A DNA stretch of 64,000 nucleotides from CAWAMR01 sp963783095 (GTDB lineage: Bacteria > Planctomycetota > Planctomycetia > Gemmatales > Gemmataceae): contig CAWAMR010000018.1 in assembly GCA_963783095.1 (NCBI GenBank), forward strand, positions 248,001 to 312,000, given 5' to 3'. Each line of letters starts with the position of its first letter. Positions within the stretch are counted from its first letter, which is position 1. The position numbers and the translations under genes are program-made. Shown piece by piece: positions 21,040 through 31,366 of this stretch. The notes under the pieces are model-generated. The model had not been told where the DNA came from. It worked only from the letters and a program-made list of their open reading frames with translations, and ran no database searches.

Positions 21040-21987
21040 ATGAAACGCTTTTTGTTGATGACGGGTTTGGTGTTGATCGTCGCAGCGCCGCTGCGAGCCG
21101 ATGATAAGGAAAAAGAGAAGGTTCCGGTAGTATACCCGGTGGCCTTGTTGTCCTTTGAGGAACGCGGGGTGAAGGACGCCGCGGCGAAGGTTGGCGACTT
21201 GCTTTTCGCCAAACTGGCGAGCAACGATGCGCTCTATTTGGTCGATCGAGTCGATCTGAAAAAGGTGCTGGCGGAAGCGGAGCTCAATATCTCGGGAGCT
21301 GTCAAGAGTGGAGAAGCCACGAAAGTGGGCCAGTTGACCGGAGCCAAGCTGCTGATTACCGGCTCGGTCATTCAAGTCGATAAAAAAACCATTCTCGTCG
21401 CCAAGTTGATCGGGACGGAGACGAGCCGGGTGTTCGGCGTTTCCGTGGAAGGCAAGGCGAACGATGATCTAAGCACATTGGTCACGCAACTGGCTGCCAA
21501 ACTGGGAGAGAAGATTACCGAGAAGGCACCGGACCTGGTGGCCAAGACCGGCACCGAGAAAGATCGCATTGTCGCGCTGAAGGAAAAAATGAAAAAGGGG
21601 ACTCGTCCATCTCTGTTTATTCAGATTGGCGAAAGGCACGTCGGCTTGCCCCGAATTGATCCGGCAGCGCAGACGGAAATCACGCTATTTGCGAAAGCGA
21701 CCGGCTTTGCAATCATCGATGACGAGGACGGCATGAAGAGCAAAGCCGACTACATTATCAAGGGCGAAGGGATCAGCGAAACTGCGGCCCGAACCGGCAA
21801 CCTGGTGACGGTGAAAAGCCGGGTGGAAGTGAAAGTGGTCGATCGCAAGACCGACAAGGTGATCGCGGTCGAGCGCCAGACCGTCGTCGTCGTCGATTTG
21901 ACCGAACAGATTGCCGGCAAGACTGCTCTCCAGGAAGCTGCCGCCCAGATTGCGGAAAGGCTCCTGCTGAAACTGGTCAAAGAATGA
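21040..21987 (+). CDS. Secreted CsgG/HfaB-like protein, free copy of the kinase sensor domain
   Basis: A 315-aa protein with a signal peptide (cleavage near PLRAD). It is a CsgG-like domain: VALLSFEERG, LFAKLASNDALYLVDR, AEAELNISGAVKSGEATK, GQLTGAKLLITGSV. It matches the C-terminal part of the kinase (from about residue 465) almost residue for residue, including DDEDGMKSKADYIIKGEG and VDLTEQIAGK near the end. CsgG proteins are outer-membrane-associated secretion channels or assembly factors in curli systems; whether this one forms a pore is unknown. It has no lipobox cysteine, unlike true CsgG. Its stop is followed by a strong terminator hairpin, so it ends the block. Confidence 0.85.
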   Translation: MKRFLLMTGLVLIVAAPLRADDKEKEKVPVVYPVALLSFEERGVKDAAAKVGDLLFAKLASNDALYLVDRVDLKKVLAEAELNISGAVKSGEATKVGQLTGAKLLITGSVIQVDKKTILVAKLIGTETSRVFGVSVEGKANDDLSTLVTQLAAKLGEKITEKAPDLVAKTGTEKDRIVALKEKMKKGTRPSLFIQIGERHVGLPRIDPAAQTEITLFAKATGFAIIDDEDGMKSKADYIIKGEGISETAARTGNLVTVKSRVEVKVVDRKTDKVIAVERQTVVVVDLTEQIAGKTALQEAAAQIAERLLLKLVKE

Positions 21988-22000
21988 AGGCAGGATCGTA

Positions 22001-22044
22001 GTTTTCCCCAGGGGTCGCCGTACTCAGCGCACCCTGGGGAAAAC
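22001..22044. terminator. Bidirectional intrinsic terminator
   Basis: A perfect 13-bp stem, GTTTTCCCCAGGG at 22001-22013 pairing with CCCTGGGGAAAAC at 22032-22044, with an 18-base loop. A-tracts on the left and T-tracts on the right make it work in both directions. It separates the convergent CsgG-like gene (+) and DUF1501 gene (-). Confidence 0.85.
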
Positions 22045-22045
22045 T

Positions 22046-23425
22046 CTATGCAAGTATCGACTTCACGACTTCACCGTGCACATCGGTGAGCCGGAAGTCC
22101 CTGCCGGCGTGGCGATAGGTCAACTTCAAGTGATTGAGTCCGAGCAGGTGGAGTATCGTCGCGTGCAAATCGTGTACGTGGACCTTGTCTTCCACCGAGT
22201 AATAACCGTAGTCGTCCGTGGCACCATACGAAATTCCACTCTTCACTCCGCCACCTGCCAGAAACATGGTAAACGCATGGGGGTTGTGGTCTCGGCCGTC
22301 CTTGCCCTGTGCGACGGGCGTTCGGCCGAACTCGCCGCCCCAGATCACCAGCGTATCCTTGAGTAATCCTCGGCGCTTCAAATCTTCCAGCAACCCGGCA
22401 ATCGGTTTGTCCACTTCCAGAGCGTTGCTCGCATGCTCTTTTTTGAGATTTCCGTGCTGATCCCACTTGTAGCTGTGGGAAATCTGCACGAACCGCACAC
22501 CAGCCTCGGCGAATCGGCGGGCCAAAAGGCACTGCCGGCCGAAGTTTTCGGTGACCCGGTTGTCGATGCCGTAAAGCTTCAACGTCTCGCTGGTTTCCTT
22601 CGTGAGATCTTGCACGGTGGGAGCCACGTTCTGCATGCGGAAAGCCATCTCGAACGATTGAATTCGACTCTCCGTTACGCTATCCGAAGCGGTGCGCCGT
22701 TCGTGATCCAACTCGGCGAGGAGATCGAGTTCAAGGCGCTGTTGTGCGCGTGGGGTTGACCCCTTGACGAAAGGGATTGCTACCTCGCTCGCGGGTACGT
22801 TGGCACTGCCGAGCGGCGTTGCTTGATAAATGGCGGGCAGAAACGCCGAGGAATAATTGTTGGCACCGCCGTGGGATAGGGTTGGGCAAATGGTAATGAA
22901 GCCGGGCAGATCCCGGTTCTCGGTGCCAAGCCCATAGGTTACCCACGAACCCATGGCGGGCCGGACGAATGTATCCGAACCGGTGTGCAATTCCAGCAAG
23001 GCTCCACCATGCCGGGAATTCGACCCGTGCATCGATTTGATGAAGCACAGATCATCCACTTTCCCGGCGATTTGCGGAAATAATTCGGATACCCAGGCAC
23101 CACTCTTCCCATATTGCTTGAACTGGAACGGTGATTTGAGCAGATTGCCGGTCGCTCCGGATACGACGCGCGGCTTCGGAAAGGGCAATGGTTTACCATC
23201 GTCCTGCGCCAGTTTGGGCTTGTAGTCAAAGGTGTCCACTTGCGACGGGCCGCCGTGCATGAACAGAAAGATCACCCGTTTCGCTTTCGGAGCAAAGTGC
23301 GGCGCTTTCGGCTCGAGCGGATCGCGCGTTGCCGGCTCCGATGCTTGCAACAGATCCTGTAAAGCAAGCATTCCAAAGCCGAGCGCAGTTGACTTCAGCA
23401 ATTCCCGGCGTGTTGGTGTAAACAT
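22046..23425 (-). CDS. DUF1501 family protein (secreted, Tat-like signal)
   Basis: A DUF1501 protein, a sulfatase-like family abundant in planctomycetes. The start at 23425 gives FTPTRRELLKSTALGFG, a Tat-type signal; an in-frame start 99 bases upstream lies within the neighbouring gene and lacks this context. Diagnostic segments are FLFMHGGPSQVDTFD, HGSNSRHGGALLELHTG, VIWGGEFGRTP and HNPHAFTMFLAGGGVKSG, which contain the alkaline-phosphatase-superfamily-like Asp/His residues. It overlaps the end of the PSCyt1/DUF1553 gene's neighbourhood by a four-base spacing, forming the classical pair in which the cytochrome protein precedes DUF1501. The natural substrate is unknown. Confidence 0.92.
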   Translation of the reverse strand: MFTPTRRELLKSTALGFGMLALQDLLQASEPATRDPLEPKAPHFAPKAKRVIFLFMHGGPSQVDTFDYKPKLAQDDGKPLPFPKPRVVSGATGNLLKSPFQFKQYGKSGAWVSELFPQIAGKVDDLCFIKSMHGSNSRHGGALLELHTGSDTFVRPAMGSWVTYGLGTENRDLPGFITICPTLSHGGANNYSSAFLPAIYQATPLGSANVPASEVAIPFVKGSTPRAQQRLELDLLAELDHERRTASDSVTESRIQSFEMAFRMQNVAPTVQDLTKETSETLKLYGIDNRVTENFGRQCLLARRFAEAGVRFVQISHSYKWDQHGNLKKEHASNALEVDKPIAGLLEDLKRRGLLKDTLVIWGGEFGRTPVAQGKDGRDHNPHAFTMFLAGGGVKSGISYGATDDYGYYSVEDKVHVHDLHATILHLLGLNHLKLTYRHAGRDFRLTDVHGEVVKSILA

Positions 23426-23429
23426 CGTC

Positions 23430-26400
23430 TCACTCCACAAAGATGAATTCGTTGGATGCAAGCAGCACTCGACAAAAGCCGCGCCAGGCACGCAATTGAC
23501 GCTCGTCCGCGCTGAGCTTGGCATCAGCGCTCGATGCCGATTTTTTCAGGTAGGTCAACACCTTGTCGGTTTCCAAGGTGGTCGGTGCCCGGCCCAGCGT
23601 CCGGCGATAGGCTTCCGCGATCCGGGCTGACGTTTCACTTTTGGCACCGAGAATCGACATCGCCAGGGCTTGAGAAGTCTTGTCGGCCAGGGAACTATTC
23701 AGGAGCAAGAGTGCCTGAGTAGGGATCGTCGAGGTATTCCGTTGACCGTTCAGGACCGATGGGTCCGGGAAGTCCAGGGTTTGCAGAACGTCGTACACCC
23801 CGCTTCGGATGATCGGCAGATACACCGATCGGCGCGAGTTCTCGTAACCGTTGTAGTTTCGGCTCCCGGTGCTGTTGACATAATCCCGGGGTTTGGCATT
23901 GAGCAGTGTGCCGCCCATGGTTCGGTCGATCATGCCGGCGACGGCCAGCATCCCGTCGCGGACTTCTTCCGCTTCGAGGCGACGACGATTGAAGTGCGAA
24001 TAGAGCCTGTTCTCCGGATCCTTTTCCAGTATGGCAGGCTCGCATTCGCAACCCATGCGATACGCCGAGGAAGTCACGATCAATCGATGCATCTGTTTGA
24101 TCGACCATTTCGACTGAACGAATTCGGCAGCGAGCCAGTCGAGAAGTTCGGGATGAGTGGGGCGTTCGCCGAGCTTGCCGAAATTGTCCGGCGAGCGAAC
24201 CAGCCCCTTGCCAAAGTGCCCGGCCCAGATGCGGTTGACCATGACCCGCGCCGTCAGCGGATGCTCCGGGCGGGTAAGCCAGTCGGCGAACTCGCGCCGG
24301 CCGCTGCGGTCGGAGCCGATGGTTGACGGCGACGTGCCGGCCATGATTCGGGGGAAACGTCGTGGGGCTACGTCTCCGAGGGTCAGGTGATTGCCGCGCA
24401 GATGGATTTTGAGGTTCTCCACCTTGCTCTCTTCAACCGCCATGGCCGCCTCGACGGCCGGCTTGGCCTTCTGGATCGCGGCCAGCCGATCGCGGAGAAC
24501 TTTGACATCGATCTTGGCTTCCGTCTGGACTTCCGCTTCGAGCGCTGGAGAGATCCGGAACGGGCCATCCGCCGATGCCGCGAGTTTTGTCAACTCGTCG
24601 CCCGTTGCCGGCTTTCCTGCTCGTTTTTCGATCGCTTCCAGCCATTGCCGCAACAGTGCCTCATCGAGTTTGCGTTCCTTTGCAACGGTTTCCACGGAAA
24701 TGGGCGGGGTCGGGTTTTCTTTCACCGAGGTCGGGATGAGTGCAAACTTGTCGAGGTGCGGGAAATAACTATCTCGTTCAAATCGGATGACCGATTTCCC
24801 AGCGGGGAAGGTAAGAAATCCCTCCGCGAACCATTTTTGCGAATCGGGATTCCAGGTGCCGGTCTTGTGCTTGCAGGCATCACCGGCAACGACTTTCCCG
24901 TTGACGAGAATTCGCACGGGTCGAGATTCCGCGGCCGCGAAGCGGACCGCAAGTTGATAGGTGCCTGGCTTCGCGATCGTCAGATCGTACTCGGCGAAAT
25001 TCGGCATCTTCCCGCCATTGATAATCACTCCGATCCCTTTGCCGTATCCCTCCGTTACTTTAAGGACGTTGCCCCTGGTAAAGCTTTCCGATTCCATAAG
25101 AATCGTCCCTTCGGGGGCATTCTTGGCCGGGTCTGCCACCATCAGTTTCAAAGGCCCCTGGCGACGATAGACCTCGATAGCGGCCGAGCCATATTCGGCA
25201 ACTCGTTTTCGCTCCTGGGCAACTTTCGCCGCTGCCAACTGCTTGATTTTCTTTTCCGATGCCTGCAACACAGTACGGGCTGTGTCCAGTTTCTTCTCGT
25301 AATCGGCCAGGGCTGCGCTCGATTGGGGTGTCCCGATCGGCCGTTCGTTCCAGGTCGCCACGACATTGAACGTCTTCATCGTTTTCGTCGAGTAGAAGAT
25401 ACCCGCCAGCCCGTAGTAGTCGGCAGCGGTCAAGGGATCGAACTTGTGGTCGTGGCAGCGGGCACAGCCTATGGTCATGCCCATAAACGTCTGGCCGATG
25501 GTGTCGAGCTGCTCGTCGATGATGTCCATGCGCATCTTCATCGGATCATCTTCGGCGAGCATCTTGGGCCCCATGACGAGGAACCCGGTCCCCGTCAGGC
25601 GCTGGCACGGTCTGCTTCGGTTCCATCGGTAATCAGATCGCCCGCGATCTGTTCGCGAACGAATTGATCGTAGGGTTTGTCGGAGTTAAAGGATTCGATC
25701 ACCCAATCGCGGTAGCGCCAGGCATTTACATAGGCGAGATTCTCGTCCATGCCATTGCTGTCGGCATAGCGGGCCACGTCGAGCCAGCGCCGGCCCCACT
25801 TTTCACCATAGCCGGTCGAGGCCAGTAAACGCTCCACCAGCTTTTCGTAGGCATCGGGAGAGTTGTCTTTCAGAAATGTCTCAGTCTCTTCCGGTGTCGG
25901 GGGCAGCCCGGTGAGGTCGAACGTGACCCGGCGAATGAGCGTGCGTTTGTCAGCGGGCTGCGCCAACGACAGATGGTTGGCCTGCAGCTTCGCCAGCAAA
26001 AATCGATCGATATCGTTACGAATCCGAATCTTGGGATCTGAAATCGTTGGCACAGCCGGACGCTTCACCGGCTGAAAAGCCCAGAAGTTGCGCTCTTCCT
26101 GGGTGAAGTTGCGCGGGGTGGCTTTAGGGGTATTTGGGACCGTTGCTACCGATTGCGGCCAGGGGGCACCGGCTTTGACCCAGTCCGTCATTGCCGCAAT
26201 CTCCGACGCCGGGAGTTTGCTTTTCGGCGGCATCTTCACTTCGCCGTCATGGGCCAGGGTATGCAACAGCAGGCTTTCGCCCGGCTTGCTGAGATTGACC
26301 GCCGGGCCGCTCGCCACCGGTTAGAAGCGCCGGGCGGGAATCGAGACGCAAGCCGCTTTTCTGTTTCTCAGGCCCATGACAGGAGATGCACTTCTCGATC

Positions 26401-26525
26401 AGCAAGGGGCGGCCGTTTTTCTCGAAGTGGTCGATGGCCGGTTGTCCGGCCGCGACGGAGGATCCCACGAGCAGACCAAGAACCGTCATCGCGGTTCGAG
26501 CGTCAACTCGATTCCAATAACTCAT
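23430..26525 (-). CDS. PSCyt1/DUF1549/DUF1553 cytochrome protein with CBM-like insert (two frameshifts)
   Basis: Start at 26525 with AAGGAG upstream on the minus strand. Order of parts: signal peptide; PSCyt1 haem motif CISCH (in the first frame); DUF1549 (RNDIDRFLLAKLQANHLSLAQ, FDLTGLPPTPEE, YGEKWGRRWLDVARYADSNG); haem-like CARCHDHKFDP; a carbohydrate-binding-like insert (ESESFTRGNVLKVTEGYG, then YDLTIAKPGTYQLAVRFA); DUF1553 (FADWLTRPEHPLTARVMVNR, RRLEAEEVRDGMLAVAG). Breaks lie near 26310 and 25600; both sides of each are conserved family sequence. About 1030 aa in total, typical for the family. Immediately followed by the DUF1501 gene. It is thought to be a periplasmic redox protein for polysaccharide or sulfatase-related processes; the role is unproven. 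Confidence 0.88.
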
Positions 26526-26680
26526 GCCAGGATCTCCTTCAACAAATAACGAGCAATCGCGAAGGGAATAACACAAAAGTTGTCCAGGTAGGCTTGCGGT
26601 GTTCAAGTACGAACAGGAGAGATTCGGGGAGGGAAGTTGATTATAGTCTCCATCTCCGCCGATCGCCAAGGCAAATTCGA

Positions 26681-28382
26681 TTACTTTTTGTCGATGGCCA
26701 CCAGTTCCTTGGCACTCCGATGATAAAGGATGCCCTGAGCGTAGGATGGGCCGCTCAAACTCCAGGTGTCTCCTATTGGGCCGAGGTCGTTGACGGCCAG
26801 AAGTGCTTTCTCATCCAAAACTGACGCTGTAGTGTCGATGACATAGGTGATGCCGAGCATGGTGCTGATGTAGAGCTTATCTCCCAGCACAACCGGCGTG
26901 GGGAAGAACGCGTTGACTTGCCAGCCGTCCGTTCGCGAACGATCTTCATCCGCAATCTCCCGGCCCTGATTGTCCACCGTGCGGGTCTTGAGCGAAGTTC
27001 CGTAAATGAGTCGATCGGCTTGACCCTGCTTTCGTTCAACACCAACGGGAAGTTGCAGGTATTCGACTTTGCCCGTCTCAGCATGGACTCGTCCCAGACT
27101 GTGGGCTGGGCCGCTATGACCTTTGGGAGCGTGCCCATTGCGGCGGTTGTTGGTTGTGCAGACAAACCAATGCCAACCATTGGCAACGGCATTCGTGTGC
27201 CATTGCGGTAAAACGTGAAGAACTTCTCCCTGTTTTAGCGGAAACACCTTGTCCGGTACGTCGCGAAGACTTACGTTCTTGCGAAAGTCAAATGCCTTCT
27301 TATCGGCGTTCCATTGCCGGGCATCGACCGATTTCACGAGCGATTGCTCGCGTACCAGTTTGCCGGTTGCGGCATCGAGTACAATGTGGCTTTCTTCGGG
27401 TGCATTGCGAAACCAGTAGACGTACTTTTTGTCCCATACACAGGTGTAGAGCGCCATCCAGGTCGTCCCGTCCAGCGGAGCGTTTGCAGTTGCTTCCGGA
27501 GCAAACCGCCAAATCGTTTGCCCTTCCTCCCCCTTGACCAAGCTGGTCATGCTCAGTCCGATCGGCGTTTCGGGAACCCCGTGAGGCCCGCCCCGACCGT
27601 GAACGATGGCGGGACGGCCATCGGGCAGATGACCGAATACCGGGGTGCAGTAAAACGTGCATGGATCTTTGGCGATCCAGCGCAGCTTGCCGGTGAAGCG
27701 GTCGATCGCATGCAGATAGTTCCAGTCATCGCGTTTGGCATCGTAGCCCGGCTTATCCTTGCCGATCGGCTCTACGGTGATGATGACATCCCGATAAAGG
27801 ATCGGCTCGCACTGGCGATTGAAGGGATACTTGTCGGGTTGCGTGCGAAAGCTGCGTCGCCAAACTTCTTTGCCCTGATGACTCCAACAGCCCATCTCAC
27901 CGGAGGCGTTGAAGAACCACACGTACTGTTGATCGCAAATGGGAGTCCATGACGTCGAATCGCTGAAGGCGTAGAGTTGCGGGCTGGGCCGTCCGCCCGC
28001 GAGCGTCACCGACCACAACATCTTGCCGGTGGCACGGTCGAAGGCATGTCCGACGACGGTATTGCTTTGCCGTTTCGCTTTTTGATCCTGCTCGGGAAAG
28101 GTGCTGAGAAAGAGCTTGTCTGCCGAGATCGCGATACCGCCCTGGCCGGCGTTCGGCAATTTCGTGCGCCAGCGAATATGCTCGCCACGAGCCACACTCC
28201 ATTGCATTGGGGCATCGGCGGCGGCGAGGTGCCAGGTTCCTTCCGGCCCAGCGGCCTGTGGCCAATCCAGCGCGGGCTGGGAGTGCAATTTCACGAAGTC
28301 CTTCTTGGGAACCGGCTCCGCAGCAGTCATGCGCCGGCACGCGAATAAGCATCAATAGGCAGAAAGAAACCGTCAACTTCAT
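26681..28382 (-). CDS. PQQ-type beta-propeller protein, secreted (frameshift in leader)
   Basis: A propeller of the BamB/PQQ type, with blades such as GKMLWSVTLAGG, GKEVWRRSF, TGKLRWIAKDP and DAATGKLVREQ. The mature frame opens at 28330, but just upstream another frame gives a fine signal peptide (MKLTVSFCLLMLIRVPA, start 28382). A single indel near 28330 joins them into a secreted propeller of about 560 aa. Without it the protein would lack any leader. It lacks the lipobox of BamB. The gene is co-directional with the cytochrome/DUF1501 pair downstream but separated by about 155 bases. Substrate or partner unknown. Confidence 0.82.
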
Positions 28383-28610
28383 TGCAAGTTCTCCACGTCG
28401 TTTTGTAGTCTACTGCCAATGATAGTCAGAATTTGCCTCACGGAGCAAAACATTGACCCTCCGGAAATTGCATTGCCTTTCGTCGATCGGTGCAGTCTAA
28501 TGAATATCACTCTCCTTCTCCTGCCGAATCGACTTCCCTAAGAGTTCGACACTCCCATACCTGCCTGGAAGCCCTACTTTACCGATCAAGCGTAATCGAG
28601 ATCTCTTACC

Positions 28611-31132
28611 ATGCTCGCAAATTGCCGAACCAAGACGGAATGGATTTTCGCGTTCGTCCTCATGCTTTCGGGAGTTGCGCCCGCAACGCTGAGAGCGGAT
28701 GAGGCTGTGCCTTTGCGCGCGTGGCCCCGCTCTTTCAGAAGCACTGTTACGGTTGTCACGGTCGCGGCCAAGCCAAAAGGGGGATTGCGGATCGACAAGC
28801 TCAATCCCGATTTCGTCAAGGGCAACGATGGCGACCACTGGCGCGACGTGCTCGATCGGCTCAATTTCGGCGACATGCCTCCCGCGAAGGAACCGGCCCT
28901 CAAGAAGGAAGACCGCGAGTTGATGACGGCCTGGCTCGCGCAAGAGCGCCGTCGAGCCGCCCTGGCGAAAAACCAGGCCACGCACTTCCGCCGCTTGACC
29001 CGCCGCGAGTACGAGCGAACGATGCAGGACCTGCTCGGCCTGCCGATCGAATTCGGGGCCAGGCTTCCGGAAGACGGCCGGTCGAAGGACGGCTTCCGCA
29101 ACGACGGCGACGCGCTGCGGATGTCGCCGCTGCAATATGAGACCTATCTCCAGATCGCCGATGAAGCGCTTGCCGAGGCGATCGTGACGGGGCCGCCGCC
29201 GGTGGTCCATCGCTATCGGCTTTCCGTCGGCGAGAAGTTCGACAAATTCGAGGTGACGCCGCTGCCCAAGCCGGCGGACCGGCCGGGCGAATCGTTCGAA
29301 TACGACACCAAGAAGGGCAAGGCGTTCCGCATCTGGAACATGTCGGCGCCGACCAAGGACAAAGCAAGGTATGGGATCCGGCTGCTGGCGCCGTCGGCGA
29401 TTCGGCGTTTCGGCGAGGCGGCCGTGCAGCTGCCCGGAACGCTGTTCTCGCCTTCGGATTTCATCAGGCGTTCCGCAAGGGCGAGACGCGGATCAAGGTC
29501 CGCGCCGCGCGCGTCGAGCCGGCCGAAGGGGCCGACGCCTCCCGCTTGCCCGTCTTGACGGTCGCCATGGGTTCGACGAACTTTCACGGCGTCGAGCTGA
29601 AAATCGTCGGCGAGCCGATCGTCATCGATCACACCGATTTCCGCACCTACGAGTTTCGGGTTCGGATGGAGAACGTCTCGGTCCCGAATACGGGGCCGCT
29701 GAACGACAGGAACTCGGCCATGGTGGCCGCGTGGAACTCGGCCAAGGCGATCAAGGACGAGACGCAGCCGCCGCGGCTGAAGATCGAGTGGATCGAGTTC
29801 GAGAGTCCGTACTTCGAAACCTGGCCGCCGGCGACGCACACCAACATCCTGTTCGCCAACGACGGGCTTGCCGAGGCGGCGTATGCCCGCGAAGTCGTGC
29901 GCCGATTCGCCACGCGCGCCTATCGCGGCCCGATCGCCCCGGCCGAACTCGATCGGCTCATGAATTACTGGACGAAGGCGCGGGCGAGCACCGATACGCT
30001 GGAAGACAGCCTGCGAGAAACGCTCGGCGTCGTCTTGAGTTCGCCGCGATTTCTCGGTCTGCCCGCGAGCCGCACGGGCGGCGCGAAGGAACGGCTGACC
30101 GATCATGAACTGGCGTCGCGGCTTTCGTACTTCCTCTGGAGCACCATGCCCGACGAGACGCTCTTTCGTCTGGCCGACCAGGCGAAGCTGCGCGACCCCG
30201 CCGTGCTGTCCGCGCAGATTCGCCGCATGATTCAAGACCCCAGGGCCTGGTCGTTCATCGAGCAGTTCGCCGAGCAATGGCTGGAACTCGATCGCCTGCA
30301 ACGCGTGACCGTCAGCAAGAGCAGCTATCCCGGCTTCGACGATCAGCTCGCCGCGGCGATGCGGCTGGAGACGATCCACTTTTTCGGCGAGGTGCTGCGC
30401 GGCGACATGAGCATCTTCCAGTTCCTCGCCTCCGACTTCACCTGCGTCAACGAAACGCTGGCGGCGCATTACGGCATCGCGGGCGTCACGGGCCCCAAGT
30501 TCCGCAAGGTGAAGCTCGACGAAGCGCACCACCGCGGCGGCGTCTTGACTCACGCCAGCATCCTGACCGGCCTCTCCGACGGCAAGGACGGCCATCCGAT
30601 CAAGCGCGGCATGTGGCTGCTCAAGAATCTGTTCGACGAGACGCCCCCGCCGCCGCCGCCGAATGTTCCGGAGCTGAACCGCGAGAATCCGAAGGTGAAG
30701 AACCTGACGATTCCCCAGGCGCTCGCCGTCCATCGCAACAACGCCTCCTGCATGGGCTGCCATCGCAAGATCGATCCCTGGGGCATCGCCTTCGAGGAAT
30801 ACGACGCCGTCGGCAACTGGCAGCGCGACGGCGACGGCGCGACCCTGCGCAAGAGGCGGACCCAGCAGCCGATCGAGTCCAAGGCCGAATTGCCCAGTGG
30901 CGTCAAGGTCGACGGCATGCAGGAATTGCGGGAGGAACTGCTCCGCTCGAAGTCCGACGATTTTCGCCGGGCGATGCTGCGCAAGGTGATGGCCTATGCC
31001 CTGGGCCGGTCGCTCACGCTCGGCGACGTCGAGGCGGCCGACGCTCTCGTCCCGGCCCTCCGCGATCGCGGCGACCGCCTGCCGGCCCTGATCGAGTTGA
31101 TCGTCGCGAGTGAACCGTTTCAATCGAAGTAG
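28611..31132 (+). CDS. DUF1587/DUF1592/DUF1588/DUF1585 planctomycete cytochrome protein (several frameshifts)
   Basis: The start at 28611 opens a signal peptide (VAPATLRAD). The haem motif CYGCHG lies in a second frame between about 28720 and 28780, so at least two compensating indels are needed. The protein then returns to the first frame with the DUF1587 motif RRLTRREYERTMQDLLG. Another break lies between about 29390 and 29460. The remaining frame holds DUF1595 (AREVVRRFATRAYRGP), DUF1592 (SRLSYFLWSTMPDE), DUF1588 (GVLTHASILTGLSDG, CMGCHRKIDPWG) and DUF1585 (FRRAMLRKVMAYALGRSL). From about 28.9 kb to the stop GC content rises sharply above its neighbours. The usual DUF1552 partner gene is absent downstream. 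Function unknown. Confidence 0.85.
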
Positions 31133-31366
31133 CGACGACGAATCGTTATTTCCAGGATCAACCAAGAGGGTAGGCAACCGAAGCCCGGAGCATTCGACGA
31201 TATCCTCAAGTATCTCAATCGTTCTCAAGAAATGGAATATGACGTTCATTCTGTCTCGTGCTCCAGTTCTCCAAACTTCCGCGCTCATCGAACTTGTTTG
31301 CATTCTCGCAACCCCGTATAATCACTACCACAATGTCGCCTGGCACGAACCGAAGGTGGGAGGCTT

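Noticed and set aside
28497..29210. Minus-strand frame overlapping the start of the DUF1592 gene
   Set aside because: Shadow frame with Arg/Gly-rich composition; the plus strand has the leader and DUF1587 motif.
29213..31303. Long minus-strand frame of about 696 codons opposite the DUF1592 gene
   Set aside because: The high-GC third positions create an open antisense frame; its composition is Arg/Gly/Ala-rich, with no motif, and the plus strand carries clear family motifs.
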